The position numbers and the translations under genes are program-made. The notes under the pieces are model-generated. The model had not been told where the DNA came from. It made no database searches and was given only the letters and a program-made list of their open reading frames with translations. Below, one piece after another: positions 36,604 through 45,676 of a stretch of 64,000 nt of DNA. Source of the stretch: CBFDBF01 sp050287965 (lineage in GTDB: Bacteria; Pseudomonadota; Gammaproteobacteria; Chromatiales; Chromatiaceae); the NCBI GenBank assembly GCA_050287965.1, contig JBNKCX010000017.1, positions 1-64,000 on the forward strand, read 5' to 3'. Numbering within the stretch: position 1 is the first letter of the stretch; every line of letters starts with the position of its first letter.

Positions 36604-36888
36604 AGCAAATGGGCAGAATATTCAAACTTAAAAAAGGGGGCATTAGTTTTTTCTTTTTTGTTTCGCGCTAACGTCTGTTATGGGCACAATGCGGACAGGC
36701 AGGATTGACCGTCCTTGAAGTCTCATCGCGGGGACGAAATGGGGCGCAAAACGTTACCTCCCCATAGAGGCATTGCACACACAAAATTTGGAGAAACAAC
36801 TGACTGCATGAACTACCACCGGACAAAAAGTGCGGGAGATTATTGACACTACCGCCTTGAAAAAAATAAGTAATGGCTTCTCAAACCC
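36604..36888. other. Right edge of the AT-rich island
   Basis: No gene. It holds GCGCTAAC at 36665-36672, the exact complement of the R-box GTTAGCGC at 8949, followed by GTCTGTTATGGGCAC. It could be a decayed attC left half, though the central stem is poor. The string GCGCAAAAC then CTCCCCATAGA at about 36747-36772 recurs at about 39871-39893, a short dispersed repeat. Confidence 0.35.
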
Positions 36889-38451
36889 CTATTTATCTGA
36901 TTTATCTTCACAACGCTCCCTAAAAAACACCGGATAACATTTTCTTCCGCTCTGTTTGTTGACGGCATCCAGTTTTGCGCGCGCTTCTTCGCAACGTCCG
37001 TCCGCCGCCAGCATCAATCCCTCGACCCTCATCTTTTTATCTTCCAATGACGGGGATTCAACGCGTTGCAGCAGGGTTCTGGCGATATCCGGCATACCGT
37101 CCTCGATCAGCAGCTCTGCCGCGTCCAGCCGCTTCCTGTCGCGGAAGAGGGTTTCCATCTCCTTCTGGAACTCCTCCCCGGTCTTATCGGAACCCATGGA
37201 CAACAGATTATCGGTTTCCACCACCCGCACGCCCTTCAGCATCAGGGTCTGCCCGTCGATGAACCTGCTGTTGCCGGCCAACAGTTCGCCGTTTTCGTCG
37301 AAGGCGTAGACCTCCACCGCATACTCGTTTTCTCCGCCCATCTCATCGGGGATGGTCTTTATGTCATGCAGGGGCACTTCGGTATCCGCGGTGTTGATCC
37401 AGACGACGGGATGTAATGTGGTGGACCTGCCTTCCCTTTCCATACTGTGCAGTTGCAACTGATAGCGGCTCGCTCCCGGCAGCGCCGTCCAGGAGATCCG
37501 GTCCTGTTCCAGGTCCACAACCTCGCCCTCACGCTCAGGCCACAGCAACACCACGTTGGGGTTGATACTCAGCTCCAGTTCGGGGAGCACCGTGGGCGTT
37601 TTTGTGGCCTGCAGCGGCTGACCTTCGGATTCATATGCGGGACCCGCATGGTACATGGACTCGGCGAGGACGGGGTTGGGGCCACCGACCACGGTAAATC
37701 CTGAGTTCAAAGGCTGGTCCGGCCAGCCGGTTATGGTTATGTAGTTGAGGGTCCATTCCTGTTCCGGGACCTTTAACGTAAACAGCCCGTCGCTGTCGGT
37801 GACGATCTGTTCGGAAAGATAACGGCTATTAAAGGATAGGGTCAGCGTCGCGTTCACCACCGGCCGTCCCTCGTGAAGGATATGGCCGGTGATATAGGCG
37901 TCGCCCTCGGGCATGGGCTCCAGCCGCTCATCCGGGACCCATCCGCCGCCGTAGCGCACCAGCTCGTGGAAAAACCCTAAGCGACCGCGTATCGGTCCCT
38001 GGGTCTCATAACTCCCCTCTCCGCCGTCACTGTCATCGAGTGCCATGGCCTCAAACCTGGCCAGCCCGAAGTACTGCACGTCCATCATGGCAATCCAACC
38101 CATAGCTGGTACGCTCAACAGCGTCGCCAGCAGACCCCCGACCACCCCGGCCTTGTTCAACGGCGGACGTTGCGGTGCGCTTTCCGCTTTCTTATAGCTG
38201 ACTATCAGGCTGGAGAGCAGAAGGATCACCGCCACCGCCGTCATTACCAGGGCCACGCCGATTATAGTCGCACCACTCCAGGGTGATTCGCCGGACATGA
38301 TCTTCCAGGTTACCGGAAAGACCCCGCCCGAAACGACCAACACCACCAGCAACAGGGCAAAAAACAGCAGCCCGAGATCGAGACGGCGGTTGAGGAAGTG
38401 TCCACCGACGACGGTGAACAGTGACAACAGAGGGCTGAAAATCTTACGCAT
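36889..38451 (-). CDS. Membrane-anchored protein with beta-sandwich repeats, unknown function
   Basis: 520 aa. Three to four N-terminal membrane segments lie up to about residue 125. A carboxypeptidase-regulatory-like domain follows (AYITGHILHEGRPVVNATLTLSF...TDSDGLFTLKVP). A fibronectin-like section (ISWTALPGASRYQLQL) and a helical C-terminus rich in Arg, Glu and two Cys complete the protein. GGAG precedes the ATG. It probably faces the periplasm. It lies 45 nt after the 38496-39731 gene, same strand. Confidence 0.75.
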   Translation of the reverse strand: MRKIFSPLLSLFTVVGGHFLNRRLDLGLLFFALLLVVLVVSGGVFPVTWKIMSGESPWSGATIIGVALVMTAVAVILLLSSLIVSYKKAESAPQRPPLNKAGVVGGLLATLLSVPAMGWIAMMDVQYFGLARFEAMALDDSDGGEGSYETQGPIRGRLGFFHELVRYGGGWVPDERLEPMPEGDAYITGHILHEGRPVVNATLTLSFNSRYLSEQIVTDSDGLFTLKVPEQEWTLNYITITGWPDQPLNSGFTVVGGPNPVLAESMYHAGPAYESEGQPLQATKTPTVLPELELSINPNVVLLWPEREGEVVDLEQDRISWTALPGASRYQLQLHSMEREGRSTTLHPVVWINTADTEVPLHDIKTIPDEMGGENEYAVEVYAFDENGELLAGNSRFIDGQTLMLKGVRVVETDNLLSMGSDKTGEEFQKEMETLFRDRKRLDAAELLIEDGMPDIARTLLQRVESPSLEDKKMRVEGLMLAADGRCEEARAKLDAVNKQSGRKCYPVFFRERCEDKSDK

Positions 38452-38495
38452 GATAACTCCTGTCCTTGAGCGGCGATACCGCCTATTCCGGCTCG

Positions 38496-39731
38496 CTATA
38501 GTTTAATTTGCAGACACCTGAAACTTTCTTCCGCCTTCAGCGGCGCACGAAAACATACCGCCTTGCCCTGCCGGTAGGAATACTCATCTTCGTGGTAGGG
38601 GTTCGACACCTTATCCGCGGCGAACCTGAAGTAATGTATGTAATTGAACAGTTCTATCTTTGTATCCAGATCCATCAGCCTCTGGACATATTCGTCCCAG
38701 TTCGGGCCGCCGACCTCGAGCATAACGTGGCCTACGTAATTTCTGAGCATGGAGGTCGAGATATCCGGTTTTTCTCCGTTTTCAACCTCCTCCGCAAATT
38801 CCTTCGGACTCATCTCGGAGAGTTTCTCCACCCTCGAATAGACAGGGACAACCGCATTGGCGGTCATATTCGGCTTATAGATAAGTCGCTTGAACAATCC
38901 CATAAACATGCGCTTGGCGCCCTTCTGCTCCGTATGTTTGTCCACGTCGAGTATCACATGATACAGGGACATGAACTCCCTCGCGCTTGCCTTACCGAAT
39001 CCTTTCTCCGACAGGGACAGAGGCGGTATCTTATCCACCCCCGACACCCCCTGCTCTCGATCCAGGATGACGCTTGCCACATCCAGTATCTCAGAGACTT
39101 TGAATGCATATATCAGTTTGCCGACAATAGTGTCCTGCAGCGCCAGGTTTTGCCTGACCAGGGCCAGTCTATTGAACAACAGCCTCAGCGCCTCATCCGT
39201 TCTTCCCTCCTTGTAGATGGAGATCGCCCTTAACACCGCAAGCCTTGTGGCCCTGGAGATATAGTCATACTCGGGAATCGGCTCATTCATCGACGGCATG
39301 GTCATGGTGTTGAACTCGCCAGAGGCCTGGATCTTTCTCACCCGTTCTATCAATACCCTGTGTTCCGCTTCCAGCGCGTCGATATCGAACTCTTCGGTGA
39401 AAAGCGTTTTCAGGCAGCCCTCATCCGATGCCGAGCAAAACAGCCCGCTTTCCGGCAGCGGGAGCCGTTGGGAATACGGATACTCCGCAACCGGATAGTT
39501 CTCGTCTGCCTCCAACAGACGGTACTCTTCGAGCAGGCTTCTGCCCAACTCCTCCGGGTCTTCATCAGGCGCGGCGACTATTCCAAGAAGATAGATGAAC
39601 GACTCACTCTCTTTTTTATATTCCACCCTATCAAGAAGCGCCTGTGCCTCTGGGCCCAACTCCTCATCGAATAGATTGAGAACGAACAGGGCCGCCAATA
39701 TAAAGATTATTATGAGTATTATTTTTTTCAT
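38496..39731 (-). CDS. Membrane-anchored protein of unknown function, paralogue of 17015-18289
   Basis: 411 aa with an N-terminal signal anchor (MKKIILIIIFILAALFVLNLF). It aligns over its whole length with the protein at 17015-18289: YLLGIVAAPDEDPEELG, LEADENYPVAEY, KTLFTEEFD, AVLRAISIYKEGRTDEALRLL, and the C-terminal AVCFRAPLK-E-SFRCL. The two loci are 21 kb apart. No known family. The neighbour on the same strand carries beta-sandwich repeats, suggesting an envelope complex. Confidence 0.8.
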   Translation of the reverse strand: MKKIILIIIFILAALFVLNLFDEELGPEAQALLDRVEYKKESESFIYLLGIVAAPDEDPEELGRSLLEEYRLLEADENYPVAEYPYSQRLPLPESGLFCSASDEGCLKTLFTEEFDIDALEAEHRVLIERVRKIQASGEFNTMTMPSMNEPIPEYDYISRATRLAVLRAISIYKEGRTDEALRLLFNRLALVRQNLALQDTIVGKLIYAFKVSEILDVASVILDREQGVSGVDKIPPLSLSEKGFGKASAREFMSLYHVILDVDKHTEQKGAKRMFMGLFKRLIYKPNMTANAVVPVYSRVEKLSEMSPKEFAEEVENGEKPDISTSMLRNYVGHVMLEVGGPNWDEYVQRLMDLDTKIELFNYIHYFRFAADKVSNPYHEDEYSYRQGKAVCFRAPLKAEESFRCLQIKL

Positions 39732-39974
39732 TTTTCCGGTACTCGAAATGGAGTAGCGTTCATGGCACCCGCCTAACCGGCCTCTACTATTTGCACTCGG
39801 CCTCTGGGGAATATCCGGCCTCTTTCTCCCGGTCTATCGTTACGTTGCTAATTTCTCGGCATACACGTAGGCGCAAAACACTCCTCCCCATAGAAGACTT
39901 GTTACAGCTATCGCCCTGATCATCATCGCCCCGCTTCCCCTATGTCGTCGCGTACAATGGGATACTTTCTGTTG

Positions 39975-40535
39975 TTACTCGGCCAGGAACTCCGGCACAA
40001 ACAGCGCATAGATATTCAGGCCCAGTATCAACCCTCCCAATACGATCCCGAACGCGTTCCAGGCGGTAAATCGCTCGTTGTTCTCGAAATCCGGCATGCG
40101 TTTCCTGTTTACGGCCAGCGCAACCTTGTTCGGCAGAATCAGCACCGCCACCGCAAAAAAACCGATCAGCCAATAGGGGTCCGGGACCTGCGAAACTATC
40201 TGAAACAGTATGTATCCGATGGCGAGGAGACCCGCGGGTAGCGTCGCTTCCAGCTCATGATCCCGGGCCACCTCTCTGATTTTCTTAAACATGCTGTAGG
40301 CCCAGATCGGGGAGAAAAAGGCCCGCAGGATCGGTATGAGTTTTTGCCCGCTCCTGTCCCGTATCATTACCCAGTTTTTGTAGAACCAATACAGCTCGTA
40401 CAAACCGAGCGTTACCGTGGACATCACCACCAACTTGAATGTCGAAGTGGTGAAGAAATACGGCCCGCCTTCCACAGGAACTAGTTGCTCGACGGAACTT
40501 TTTGGCGGCGCATAGGGATCCTGTGCCTCTTCCAT
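39975..40535 (-). CDS. DUF4234-like membrane protein
   Basis: 186 aa from the ATG at 40535, which follows AAGGAG by 6 nt; the upstream ATG (40553) overlaps that site. It begins MEEAQDPYAPPKSSV. It then has a conserved TLGLYELYWFYKNWVMI segment typical of DUF4234 proteins and four membrane segments. Function unknown. Confidence 0.7.
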   Translation of the reverse strand: MEEAQDPYAPPKSSVEQLVPVEGGPYFFTTSTFKLVVMSTVTLGLYELYWFYKNWVMIRDRSGQKLIPILRAFFSPIWAYSMFKKIREVARDHELEATLPAGLLAIGYILFQIVSQVPDPYWLIGFFAVAVLILPNKVALAVNRKRMPDFENNERFTAWNAFGIVLGGLILGLNIYALFVPEFLAE

Positions 40536-40560
40536 AGGGTTCTCCTTGATCATATATATA

Positions 40561-41172
40561 TCAACAGTTTAACGGGCTGATACCCAGCCATGTCTTTTTC
40601 TCGAAACGAATCGGGGGGAACACGATTTCCTCTCCGTCAATCACGACCGCCGGGCTCAGCAGCTCGAAATCATCCGGCAGCGGTGCATCCATTCGCACCT
40701 GCACTTGGAACCTCGATAGCCCCCGTCGCTCGGGCGCGGCCAGATAGGGCTCCGTAGTCAGCTTGGCTATATCGTTCGATCTGTAGGCCGTAACAGATGC
40801 CGCTGCGGCAGTTCGCTGACTCTCAACGTCGCGTATCCGGAAATCCGTCGATACAAAATGTATGCTGTTCCATGCGCTCCCGGAAAAGAACAGGCTCACC
40901 TGCTTCACATGCTTACCGTCATCAGCCCACGCTCTTACATGCAATCTGCCGCCGGGTTTCGGAAGATTGAATTCAATCATGGACTCGGTCGGTACGCAGC
41001 GAGGGGTAACCACCCTCCCCTCGGCAATCGTTGGCCGAAAATAAGTAACCGCATTCGGCGCGCAACCACACAAGTAGAGTACCGATAGGGCAAAAGAGAT
41101 AAGGGCCAGACTATTTCTCAAACCCTTTCTTTCATAACAAAACGGTTCTTTTCTTATTAATTTTGACATCAT
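40561..41172 (-). CDS. Probable lipoprotein of unknown function
   Basis: About 203 aa with a signal peptide ending in LYLCGCAPN, in which LCGC fits a lipobox (lipidation at the second Cys). The mature part is beta-rich without known motif. The start is uncertain (MM or the next Met), and the n-region is unusually long (about 20 residues before the hydrophobic core). Envelope location is inferred. Confidence 0.65.
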   Translation of the reverse strand: MMSKLIRKEPFCYERKGLRNSLALISFALSVLYLCGCAPNAVTYFRPTIAEGRVVTPRCVPTESMIEFNLPKPGGRLHVRAWADDGKHVKQVSLFFSGSAWNSIHFVSTDFRIRDVESQRTAAAASVTAYRSNDIAKLTTEPYLAAPERRGLSRFQVQVRMDAPLPDDFELLSPAVVIDGEEIVFPPIRFEKKTWLGISPLNC

Positions 41173-41307
41173 CTATTATAAGGTTGATACGGTAAAGCAA
41201 CGGTACCCGCTTGTTTCCGGGCCCGCCCGCTCAATACATTTTCGCAACAATAGAGATCCAGCGCCTCCCTCATATAACTCTTATTCTCCCGGCGTCAGGT
41301 TTGAACT

Positions 41308-41580
41308 CTACGCCTTAATCAATGTCCACATCCCTATACCTATAAAGCAAATACCCGCGAAATAATGAAGATGTTTTTCGCTCACGTAATCACATATAGA
41401 GCCTCCGGCAATAACACCAATGAACGTCGTAACAATAAGCGCCAGTGATGCTCCAAAAAATACCGTGAGTTTGCTCACTTCTTTGTCAGCCGCGAACAGC
41501 ATCGTAGCCAATTGGGTCTTATCCCCAAGCTCCGCGATGAATACCGTGGCAAATACCGTAAGAAATACTTTGTAATCCAA
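41308..41580 (-). CDS. Half-size GDT1/TMEM165 (UPF0016) family transporter
   Basis: 90 aa with one copy of the family motif ELGDKTQLAT (residues 17-26) in the first membrane segment and three segments in all. Members export Mn2+ or Ca2+. Full-length members have two such halves, so a 90-aa protein should dimerise, or pair with a second half not seen in the window. No yybP-ykoY-like leader was recognised upstream. Confidence 0.85.
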   Translation of the reverse strand: MDYKVFLTVFATVFIAELGDKTQLATMLFAADKEVSKLTVFFGASLALIVTTFIGVIAGGSICDYVSEKHLHYFAGICFIGIGMWTLIKA

Positions 41581-41626
41581 CTCTAATTTCCCCTTTTCAA
41601 AAGATGGAGCCCCGCACGCCTATGAT

Positions 41627-41851
41627 CTAGAAAATAAAGATGATCAGAGCGCCGGCAAGCGCCCAGAAGAACCAGAAAGAAGCGTCCTTCCAGAACTTTA
41701 TTACATACACGGGCCACAGGATACCGAAGAAAAAGAGCATTCCTATTCCCCATCCAGCACCTTTCTCAAAGGCCTGTATCGTCAGGAATAACGCCCCGAT
41801 CAAAAAGATTATTATGCCGACGTAATCTATTCCGGTAGTAATAAGTTCCAT
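41627..41851 (-). CDS. Small membrane protein of unknown function
   Basis: 74 aa, with two to three membrane segments covering most of the chain (IIFLIGALFLTIQAFEKGAGWGIGMLFFFGILWPVYVIKFW). It lies 46 nt upstream of the GDT1-type gene on the same strand and may be co-transcribed. Confidence 0.6.
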   Translation of the reverse strand: MELITTGIDYVGIIIFLIGALFLTIQAFEKGAGWGIGMLFFFGILWPVYVIKFWKDASFWFFWALAGALIIFIF

Positions 41852-41914
41852 AGGTATGTTCTCGTTTGTTGTTTTGCCCTAATTGACCTGATGCTTCAGG
41901 GCGATCCGCCGCGA

Positions 41915-42295
41915 TCACCCTTTAGCCAGAAGTATTGACGCCATAACCACCAGAAGAACCACAACACCCAGACCGATCAGGGCGGGCGTATTCCGCCTTG
42001 CCAATTCTGAAAGCCGGAGACGCATCAGCTGTCTTTCATGGTCTTCTATTTCATCCCCGCAACCGCGACAGAAATTGTCGGATATGGCCACAAACTCCTC
42101 GCAGTGCACGCAGCGATATCTGTCCCTGGTGTTCCAGGGGATTCCCCCTATCGGGGAACGAATATTCTCCTCCATGATTTCCACATCGCGCCCGCTAAAG
42201 CGGACTCCGCAGCGGCGGCAATAGGCGTTCCCGCGCGCCGTTATGGCGCCGCAGTGAGGGCACCGGTATACGTCAAATATTGTCCTTGTCCCCAT
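41915..42295 (-). CDS. Double zinc-ribbon membrane protein
   Basis: 126 aa. Two zinc ribbons (CPHCGAITARGNAYCRRCG and CVHCEEFVAISDNFCRGCG) are followed by one C-terminal membrane segment, so the ribbons face the cytoplasm. The neighbour at 42347-42694 also carries a ribbon. Role unknown. Confidence 0.75.
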   Translation of the reverse strand: MGTRTIFDVYRCPHCGAITARGNAYCRRCGVRFSGRDVEIMEENIRSPIGGIPWNTRDRYRCVHCEEFVAISDNFCRGCGDEIEDHERQLMRLRLSELARRNTPALIGLGVVVLLVVMASILLAKG

Positions 42296-42346
42296 GTATC
42301 CGGCGGTTCAAATATAAGCGGAAATATACCCCCTGACGAGAAAGGC

Positions 42347-42694
42347 TTAAGTACCCTCTATGCGCGATTCGTCCACCACGTTCTGACACCTTTTGCATAA
42401 GGCGTTGTTGGCCCGATTCTGCTTCCCGCAAATCGGGCATATCCAATCCCGGGAAGGCGGTTCCACGTCTTCAAGTCTTTCGTCCAGATCTTTTTTACGG
42501 CGTTTCCTGAGATGCCTCCATGTTATCACCAATACCACGAATATTACCCAGAAAACCGGGCTTCGCACCCATGTATCCAGCCAGACATATATGTATACCG
42601 GGATCGGCAGATTGGAATAATCCGTTGCCGAAGCATATTGCGATAGCATAAGGCCGGCCAGGATGAGCAGGATTGTTGTTCTTTTATTCATCAT
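42347..42694 (-). CDS. Membrane protein with zinc ribbon
   Basis: 115 aa with a likely signal peptide or first membrane segment, a second segment (SPVFWVIFVVLVITW) and a C-terminal ribbon CPICGKQNRANNALCKRC. It lies 51 nt upstream of the double-ribbon gene, same strand; probably one unit. Confidence 0.7.
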   Translation of the reverse strand: MMNKRTTILLILAGLMLSQYASATDYSNLPIPVYIYVWLDTWVRSPVFWVIFVVLVITWRHLRKRRKKDLDERLEDVEPPSRDWICPICGKQNRANNALCKRCQNVVDESRIEGT

Positions 42695-42800
42695 TACTCC
42701 CGTTAGCCCGTATTAAACGGCGGATAACGCTCGCCCACAAACGAACACGACAAAAGATCCGACATCGATCGGATGCCATGTAAAGAAGTCACATAAAGGA

Positions 42801-43277
42801 TCAAGACGCCTGTCGGCGCCGCAGCACGACCGATGCTGCCGCGGCCGCGGCAAATGCACAGACCACGGACATAAACGCGAGAAAATAGACAGTGGAACGT
42901 TGGCCCGAGGCGTCATCCGCCGCTTCGGCCGCCGCTCCCGCGGCGTCGCCGTAACCATGGGCGGCAAGGCCCGCCAGAAGATTTGCACCGGTATCCCCTT
43001 CCAGCCAACGCCGCACAAAGACACTATCGTTGGCACGGACATAGTCATCAATCTCGTCATCCGGAACGGGGACATAGCGAATATCGCCGTCGATATGCTT
43101 CATCTCTACGATCTCTACCCAGCGGTCTTCTTTGGCCTGTTCGGCCCACCTCATCATTTCCTCGCCACTGGCCTTGAAGGTGACGTCAAAATCCCGCTGA
43201 TTCGCCGTCTGCCAGGCCCAGATACCGAATCCGATTGCGGCAATAGTTAATGCTGCGGCGATATATTCCAGTTTCAT
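42801..43277 (-). CDS. Bitopic membrane protein of unknown function
   Basis: 158 aa from the ATG at 43277, preceded by AGGGGG; the longer frame has no ribosome site. A membrane segment lies at each end (residues 4-20 and 130-150). The loop is Ala-rich and has a Trp-containing acidic segment (MRWAEQAKEDRWVEIVEM). No family recognised. Confidence 0.65.
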   Translation of the reverse strand: MKLEYIAAALTIAAIGFGIWAWQTANQRDFDVTFKASGEEMMRWAEQAKEDRWVEIVEMKHIDGDIRYVPVPDDEIDDYVRANDSVFVRRWLEGDTGANLLAGLAAHGYGDAAGAAAEAADDASGQRSTVYFLAFMSVVCAFAAAAAASVVLRRRQAS

Positions 43278-43338
43278 CAGCACCCCCTTGTGTTTTATTA
43301 ATATTGCATATCCAACGAGAGCGAGCTTCCGTTGTCGA

Positions 43339-43965
43339 TCATGGCTTCGGCCCGACAACAATATAGCCATCCCCTTTCAGTTCATAGAACGGAACCGGAA
43401 GAGGTGCCGTATATTCACTTGACGCCACCCCGGCAACATCGTACACGTGAGCCAGGTACTTATAATCTTCGACGTCGTGGTCTTTCAGGCATGCAAGCAC
43501 ACCCTTAAAGCGGTGTCCGTCGTTCACTTCAATATCACCGCTGTGGTATTTTATTGTTCCACAAGATGTCCAGTAGCGCTCCTGCTGAAGATATGTCAGC
43601 CCTCTAATTTGTCGCGCGGTAAATACAAAGTATCTTGGATCTAATGACCTGTATTTACCGCCGAATTCCTCGCTATCAATATATTCAGAGCCATATTCAA
43701 TAGTGTTTACGGGCTGGTAGCTATTAATCCATTCCACTTGCTCATCTGTTCGGTGATATATCCATATTGGCCTCCCCAAGGCATCCTTAAACTCCCGCAA
43801 CTGACCAACCTCCACCTCCGCCAGGTTAATCCTCGTTTTGCTATTATCAAGCGCCGAATCCGTTGGGTTCAGGGAACCCACAAAAGGGTAAGATGCGAGC
43901 AAAATGCCCGCAAAGGTCATGCCTGTTACCAGAGCTGTAAGAAGTTTACGGGGATTCATCTTCAA
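43339..43965 (-). CDS. Membrane-anchored protein of unknown function
   Basis: 208 aa with one N-terminal membrane segment (LVTGMTFAGILLASYPF), then a soluble, probably periplasmic domain with two Cys (SCGTIK, VLACLKD). No known motif. It lies 61 nt upstream of the 42801-43277 gene, same strand. Confidence 0.6.
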   Translation of the reverse strand: MKMNPRKLLTALVTGMTFAGILLASYPFVGSLNPTDSALDNSKTRINLAEVEVGQLREFKDALGRPIWIYHRTDEQVEWINSYQPVNTIEYGSEYIDSEEFGGKYRSLDPRYFVFTARQIRGLTYLQQERYWTSCGTIKYHSGDIEVNDGHRFKGVLACLKDHDVEDYKYLAHVYDVAGVASSEYTAPLPVPFYELKGDGYIVVGPKP

Positions 43966-44087
43966 GAATTAAAGCACATGCTTCCACTACCGGTCCCTAT
44001 ATTGAATTATGCCGACGATAAAAATGGTGTGATACGCGGCCGCTTTTCTAAAGATAATAGCCCATACCTATCGCTCCGCTTTACACA

Positions 44088-44121
44088 TAGACCACCCTCC
44101 ACCTGCCTGGCGGGTGGTCTA
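44088..44121. terminator. Hairpin downstream of the PEP-CTERM gene
   Basis: Arms TAGACCACCC and GGGTGGTCTA (10 bp, perfect) with a 14-nt loop, about 110 nt after the PEP-CTERM stop. There is no T tract on the minus strand, so it may stabilise the 3' end rather than terminate. Confidence 0.4.
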
Positions 44122-44232
44122 GATTGTGATTTGCGCAAAAACCCCGCCCCTGTCGGAGTGATCGACAGGCAAGGTGCGGAATGCAAAGCTGCTACAGCTC
44201 CGGCTGCAACAGTCAACCATCCGTTTCTGTCT

Positions 44233-44859
44233 TCAGGATGTCGGTCGATTCCCGAACCGCGCCCCGGCAATCAGAGGCAGACCCAACAGCATGAGCAGAA
44301 CGGTCATCGGCTCCGGTACCCTCTCGGGCGTCTGCAGTTCCACTATCGACACGTCGGTGACCGCTGTCTGTTGAAAGAACCCTGACAGACTCACACCGGT
44401 ATCAAGAACCGCGGTAAACCCGGCCCCGGCGAGTTCCCACCCTGAATCCGGCCAGTCGACATCGGCGGAAAAGCGGAAATAGTCACCGGCGGAGAAAGTA
44501 CCCGGGACGAAATTGAACGTCAGTACCCGGGGATGCAACACTCCCTGGAAGTTCGACATCACATAACTGATGTCGCCGCCGGTAAGGCCGCTCATGGCCC
44601 CCAATACCGGATAGGTTACGAGACCGTAGTTTCCGGTACCGTCGAAATCGAAATAGCCTTCAACGGGATCAACATAGCTGAGATCGTAACTGACGGACTG
44701 AATCCAGCCCGAGCCGGAGACGAAACTCACACCCCAGAAATCAGTGGTGCCTCCCGCGGTCGGCCCCGACATGTCCGCACGGATGAGCCCGGCAGCCGCG
44801 TTGCAGCCCATGGTAAACAGAAAAAGGCCTGAACAGGCCAACAGGATTTTTTTAGACAT
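44233..44859 (-). CDS. PEP-CTERM sorting-domain protein
   Basis: 208 aa from the ATG at 44859, preceded by GGGAGG. Signal peptide (KKILLACSGLFLFTMGCNAAAG), a beta-rich body, then the PEP-CTERM tail: VPEP, hydrophobic stretch MTVLLMLLGLPLIAGA, and basic end RFGNRPTS. Such proteins are cleaved and released or anchored by an exosortase, usually with exopolysaccharide. The exosortase at 52039-52767 may or may not be its enzyme, as it seems dedicated to another target. A sigma-54 site lies upstream. Confidence 0.9.
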   Translation of the reverse strand: MSKKILLACSGLFLFTMGCNAAAGLIRADMSGPTAGGTTDFWGVSFVSGSGWIQSVSYDLSYVDPVEGYFDFDGTGNYGLVTYPVLGAMSGLTGGDISYVMSNFQGVLHPRVLTFNFVPGTFSAGDYFRFSADVDWPDSGWELAGAGFTAVLDTGVSLSGFFQQTAVTDVSIVELQTPERVPEPMTVLLMLLGLPLIAGARFGNRPTS

Positions 44860-45016
44860 CGCAAACCTCCCGTAACATAAACACCCTGGCTTGCCTGCCA
44901 GCTGAATAGGCAAGGGAAAGGAATTTGCTTTTTGAACACCGTGGAAAACGCCGTCGGCCGGCGAGGATTGCCGACCCACTGAAAAATCCAGCGGAACAAT
45001 TCCCCTAGTTTTTATA

Positions 45017-45032
45017 TGCAAATACTGAGCCC
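45017..45032 (-). promoter_or_regulatory. Probable sigma-54 promoter of the PEP-CTERM gene
   Basis: On the minus strand GGGCTC-AGTAT-TTGCA matches the TGGCAC-N5-TTGCA consensus, with the invariant GG and GC at the right distance. It lies about 160 bp before the start codon. PEP-CTERM genes are known to be often under RpoN control. Confidence 0.6.
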
Positions 45033-45305
45033 ATAAAATATTGTCTTATTTATCAGTCAGATGGTATTTGCCTCTTGGGGAAACCAATCCGGTTTGTAAA
45101 AAAAACCAACACCTGATCCCCTTTCCGGTGCTCGTAGCGTAAAAAAAACCGACGATTCGCCCCATTCCCCGAAAAGCACCTGACCCCCAGCGGGTTTTTC
45201 CCCGAATCCCTCTGTATTGTTTCCCTTCTTTCGTTGTATAATTTTATATTTAGTATTTAATTCCTGGTATAAAGTGAACCGCAAATCAGTGACTTAGGAA
45301 TTTCT

Positions 45306-45371
45306 GAGCTTGGTGAGGTTATACGAATATTAGATAAAAGAAATATTCGGATTTACATATATACCAAGCTC
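45306..45371. repeat. Nested palindrome
   Basis: Outer arms GAGCTTGGT (45306-45314) and ACCAAGCTC (45363-45371) are perfect. Inside, CGAATATT and AATATTCG also pair around an A-rich loop. It would form a cruciform or RNA hairpin of 66 nt. No T tract follows. Role unknown. Confidence 0.55.
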
Positions 45372-45676
45372 GGTAAGAATAGGGCGCTTATTTTGACCGG
45401 ATTGACTCATCAGGATAGCGGTGATCCCAATCCCTGCGAAACAATGTGAGAGTACCGGGGAACGAAATGGAGGCCGGGTGGAGGACTTCTCGAACCTGGC
45501 GAAGCAGAAACAACGAACCGACGTATGCTGACGGCGGTTGCCCTGTTCTGTTCCGTTCCCATCACAACCGCTTTGACCGAATGCTCTCAGATTATTCGCG
45601 TGCTACACACAACTGTATTGAGGTGCACCTTTACATACCTTATTAAATAAACAAATCAGTACTGGAAGAGAAAAGA

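Larger units (their letters stand above)
44860..45676. other. Long gap between PEP-CTERM and transporter genes
   Basis: It holds the PEP-CTERM leader and promoter, A-rich tandem-like sequence at 45090-45190, a nested palindrome at 45306-45371, and at 45416-45576 a region that could fold (AGCGGTGAT near its start against ATCACAACCGCT near its end). The frame at 45057-45284 is probably not a gene. No RNA family was recognised. Confidence 0.45.

Noticed and set aside
36665..36710. GCGCTAAC as R'' of a cassette that began at 8949
   Set aside because: It complements that R-box exactly, but the distance of 27 kb spans core genes and the central stem is poor; chance or an unrelated decayed site is likelier.
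41580..41640. Mn2+ riboswitch (yybP-ykoY) before the GDT1-type gene
   Set aside because: The gap to the upstream gene is about 45 nt and lacks the conserved loops.
45057..45284. 75-aa minus-strand frame
   Set aside because: A/T-run-based composition, no ribosome site and no family features.
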